Shown here piece by piece: positions 40,961 to 42,463 of a stretch of DNA of 42,463 nucleotides. Made by a program: the position numbers and the translations under genes. The notes below the pieces were generated by a model. The model was not told where the DNA came from, ran no database searches, and saw nothing but the letters and a program-made list of their open reading frames with translations. Origin of the DNA: Nonomuraea terrae (GTDB lineage Bacteria > Actinomycetota > Actinomycetes > Streptosporangiales > Streptosporangiaceae); the NCBI RefSeq assembly GCF_004348995.1, contig NZ_SMKQ01000060.1, positions 1-42,463 on the forward strand, read 5' to 3'. Every line of letters begins with the position of its first letter. Within the stretch, counting starts at the first letter, position 1.

Positions 40961-40973
40961 GCCGACGACCATA
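40961..40973 (-). promoter_or_regulatory. -10 element for leaderless deaminase gene
   Basis: TATGGT (40973-40968, minus strand) ends 7 bases before the ATG at 40960, with no Shine-Dalgarno present. Confidence 0.5.
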
Positions 40974-41048
40974 GAGCCGACATTTCCCCGAAAACCAGGT
41001 TTTCGCCGGTAATCTCACGCCAGAATGTCAGGTTCTCCATGGTTCCGC

Positions 41049-41061
41049 TAGGCTGGCCGCC
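41049..41061 (+). promoter_or_regulatory. -10 element for leaderless methyltransferase gene
   Basis: TAGGCT ends 7 bases before the GTG at 41062. It faces the deaminase promoter across about 75 bases. Confidence 0.5.
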
Positions 41062-41808
41062 GTGACCAACGCCGAAGCGTACGACCGCGGCTTCGCCTGT
41101 CTCACCTCCCACGCGGTCGGCCCTCTCCTCGCCCCCGCCTGCGAGATCCGCGCCGGGCGCCTGCTCGACGTCGGCTGCGGCACCGGTGTGGTCACGGCGG
41201 CCGCCCTGGCGCTGGGCGCCGAGGTCACCGCCGTCGACACCGACCCCGCCATGCTGGCGCTGACCGCCCGCCGCCACCCGTACGCGACCATCCGGCAGGC
41301 GACGCTGCCCGAGCTGCCGTTCGAGGACGAGCGGTTCGACGCCGTGGCCGGAAACTTCGTCATCAACCACGTGCCCGACACCGCGAGAACGCTCCAGGAG
41401 CTCCGCCGTGTGCTGCGGCCCGGCGGCTCGCTCGCGCTGACCTGGTGGAAGGCCGACGAGATGACGGCCACCGACGTCATCGCCGAGGCCATCGCCGCCG
41501 CCGGGGTCCCCTACGACCCTCCGCCGCGCCCGTTCTCCGCCTGCGACACGCCGCCGCGTTTCGCGGCCCTGCTGGAGGAGGCCCGGTTCAGGGACGTGAC
41601 GATCGACACCCTCAGGTGGCGTCACCGGGTCGACCTCGCGGCCTGGTGGACCGACGTCGTGCAGGCGGGCGGGCGCCGGTTCGGGTTCATCGCCGGCCAG
41701 CCGCCCGAGGTCGCCGAGCGCGTCAAGGCTCACTACCTGCGCCTGGCGGCCCCGTACGCGGAGGACGGCTTGCCGGTCTGTGCCCATCTCGCCCGCGCCA
41801 CCCGCTGA
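41062..41808 (+). CDS. SAM-dependent class I methyltransferase
   Basis: A 248-residue methyltransferase of the UbiE/Methyltransf_11 type. SAM-binding motif I is LLDVGCGTGVVTAAA. The acidic end of strand 2 is AVDTDPAML, motif II-like FDAVAGNFVINHVPD, then LRRVLRPGGSLALTWW. The C-terminal 90 residues (DPPPRPFSACDTPPRF, WTDVVQAGGRRFGFI) would form the substrate cap, and no substrate is predictable. GTG start at 41062 is supported by the promoter spacing. It stands alone, divergent from the deaminase. Confidence 0.9.
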   Translation: MTNAEAYDRGFACLTSHAVGPLLAPACEIRAGRLLDVGCGTGVVTAAALALGAEVTAVDTDPAMLALTARRHPYATIRQATLPELPFEDERFDAVAGNFVINHVPDTARTLQELRRVLRPGGSLALTWWKADEMTATDVIAEAIAAAGVPYDPPPRPFSACDTPPRFAALLEEARFRDVTIDTLRWRHRVDLAAWWTDVVQAGGRRFGFIAGQPPEVAERVKAHYLRLAAPYAEDGLPVCAHLARATR

Positions 41809-41836
41809 CACCTCTCCCCGCGGCGCTCCCACCAGC

Positions 41837-41976
41837 CCTGCCTGCCTGCCTGCCTGCCAAGCCTCCGTACCAAACCTGCCTGGCTGCCAAGCTTGCTCGC
41901 CAAGCTTGCTCGCCAAGCCTCCGTGCCAAGCCTGCTTGTCACGCCTCCGTGCCGGGCCTGCCTGCCAAGCCCTCCG
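41837..41976. repeat. CCTG run followed by a degenerate 13-bp tandem array
   Basis: Five CCTG units (41837-41856) lead into nine 13-base units of the form GCCAAGCCTCCGT or GCCAAGCTTGCTC (41856-41976), interrupted once by GGCT at 41882. Two adjacent units are identical; others differ at 2-5 positions. Open frames exist on both strands through it, but they are simple products of the repeat. It lies between the methyltransferase stop and the coiled-coil gene stop. Confidence 0.85.
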
Positions 41977-42052
41977 TCTGCTCTCCGAACCGGCCCTCCC
42001 TGCCGGACATCCGTCCCGGTATGGCGGGCCGCAGTGGGCGTTCATCGGGGGG

Positions 42053-42463
42053 CTAGCCGTTCAGGCGGCGGCGTGCGTTGCGTTCCTCGCGCCGCGCGAC
42101 CTCCAGCCGCTGGGTCACGTCGGCGAGCTTCTTGCGTGCCTTGGCCAGCTTCCGCTCCAGCCGCTCGACCTTCTCCGCGCGCTCGTCGTGCTCCCGCTGC
42201 GCCGTCTCCAGCACCTCGAGCCACTCCCGGTGCGCCGCCTCCGCCTCGGCGCGTTCCTTCGCCTTCCTGGCCTCGGCCTCCTCACGCCGCCTGGCTTCCT
42301 CCTCCTCGCGCCGCCTGGCCTCGTCAGCGCGGGCCTTCGCACCCCGCCCGGAGTCGGGCCTCTCCGCCTCGGCGCCGCCCGCCTCCGTGTCCCGCCGGGA
42401 ATCGGCCACCTCCTCCTCGGCAGCGGCCTTACGCCGGGGGGCGGGGCGCTCGCGCGTGATGGG
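42053..42463 (-). CDS. Charged coiled-coil protein, N-terminus beyond the window
   Basis: At least 136 residues; the frame is still open at the window edge, so the true start is probably outside (a GTG at 42409 is the only internal candidate near the edge). The part seen is first Glu/Arg/Ala-rich (ARRREEEEARRREEAEARKA), then a regular heptad coiled coil (HDERAEKVERLERKLAKARK) and a basic tail (ARREERNARRRLNG). No membrane segment or enzyme motif. I do not recognise a family; a structural or nucleic-acid-associated role is possible. Confidence 0.7.
   Translation of the reverse strand, partial: PITRERPAPRRKAAAEEEVADSRRDTEAGGAEAERPDSGRGAKARADEARRREEEEARRREEAEARKAKERAEAEAAHREWLEVLETAQREHDERAEKVERLERKLAKARKKLADVTQRLEVARREERNARRRLNG

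Noticed and set aside
41837..41976. Possible CRISPR array
   Set aside because: Units are 13 bases, directly adjacent and degenerate, with no spacers and no cas genes nearby.

Overview
The window is high-GC actinobacterial DNA. It has strong third-position G/C bias, many GTG and TTG starts, 1-4 base gene overlaps and several apparently leaderless promoters. Gene content and order point to Streptosporangiales (Nonomuraea-like); that rank is inferred from gene order, not measured. Most of the window is a block that I recall as conserved across actinobacteria (in Mycobacterium tuberculosis roughly Rv1445c-Rv1466): suf Fe-S assembly operon, DrrAB-like ABC exporter, ctaA, ctaB, and the transketolase/pentose-phosphate operon.

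Layout. 1-1.3 kb: tail of an endonuclease/exonuclease/phosphatase-family gene, then a damaged ABC-2 transporter locus. Its permease is cut after about 74 codons and joined in frame to the last codons of a DesR-like response regulator, and its ATPase has an N-terminus broken by two apparent frameshifts. 1.3-3.3 kb: a minus-strand run of ECF sigma factor with SnoaL-like tail, mycothiol-dependent MDMPI-fold enzyme and a YjbR-family protein. 3.5-5.4 kb: beta-carbonic anhydrase, hisG, hisE. 5.5-7.3 kb: DEAD-box RNA helicase with a long Arg/Gly/Asp-rich tail and a strong terminator. 7.6-14 kb: sufR-sufB-sufD-Rieske-sufC-sufS-sufU-sufT, preceded by a SufR-type operator, a DtxR/IdeR-like iron box and a long inverted repeat. 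14-17.2 kb: Bcr/CflA exporter and DrrA/DrrB-like ABC pair.

17.2-27 kb: an accessory segment that interrupts the conserved block between the ABC pair and ctaA. It carries an MFS transporter, an EamA exporter and one tightly packed minus-strand catabolic operon. In transcription order the operon is FAD oxidoreductase, [2Fe-2S] subunit, FAD/[2Fe-2S] subunit, DapA-family lyase/deaminase, two proline-racemase-family enzymes, an ornithine-cyclodeaminase-family reductase and a GntR/FCD regulator. This fits uptake-independent catabolism of 4-hydroxyproline (epimerase, D-hydroxyproline dehydrogenase, deaminase), with a possible 3-hydroxyproline/D-proline branch. A perfect 11-bp palindrome lies over the predicted operon start and is a candidate site for the operon's own GntR regulator.

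27-31.2 kb: ctaA, a SanA/YdcF-like membrane protein, a PrsW-family protease and ctaB. 31.4-39.5 kb: tkt-tal-pgi-zwf-opcA-pgl on the plus strand, with overlaps or gaps of a few bases, supplying NADPH and pentose phosphates. 39.5-42.5 kb: a small unknown gene, an adenosine/aminofutalosine deaminase, a divergent methyltransferase, a 13-bp tandem-repeat tract and the start-truncated end of a coiled-coil protein. I saw no tRNA, rRNA, CRISPR array or insertion sequence.
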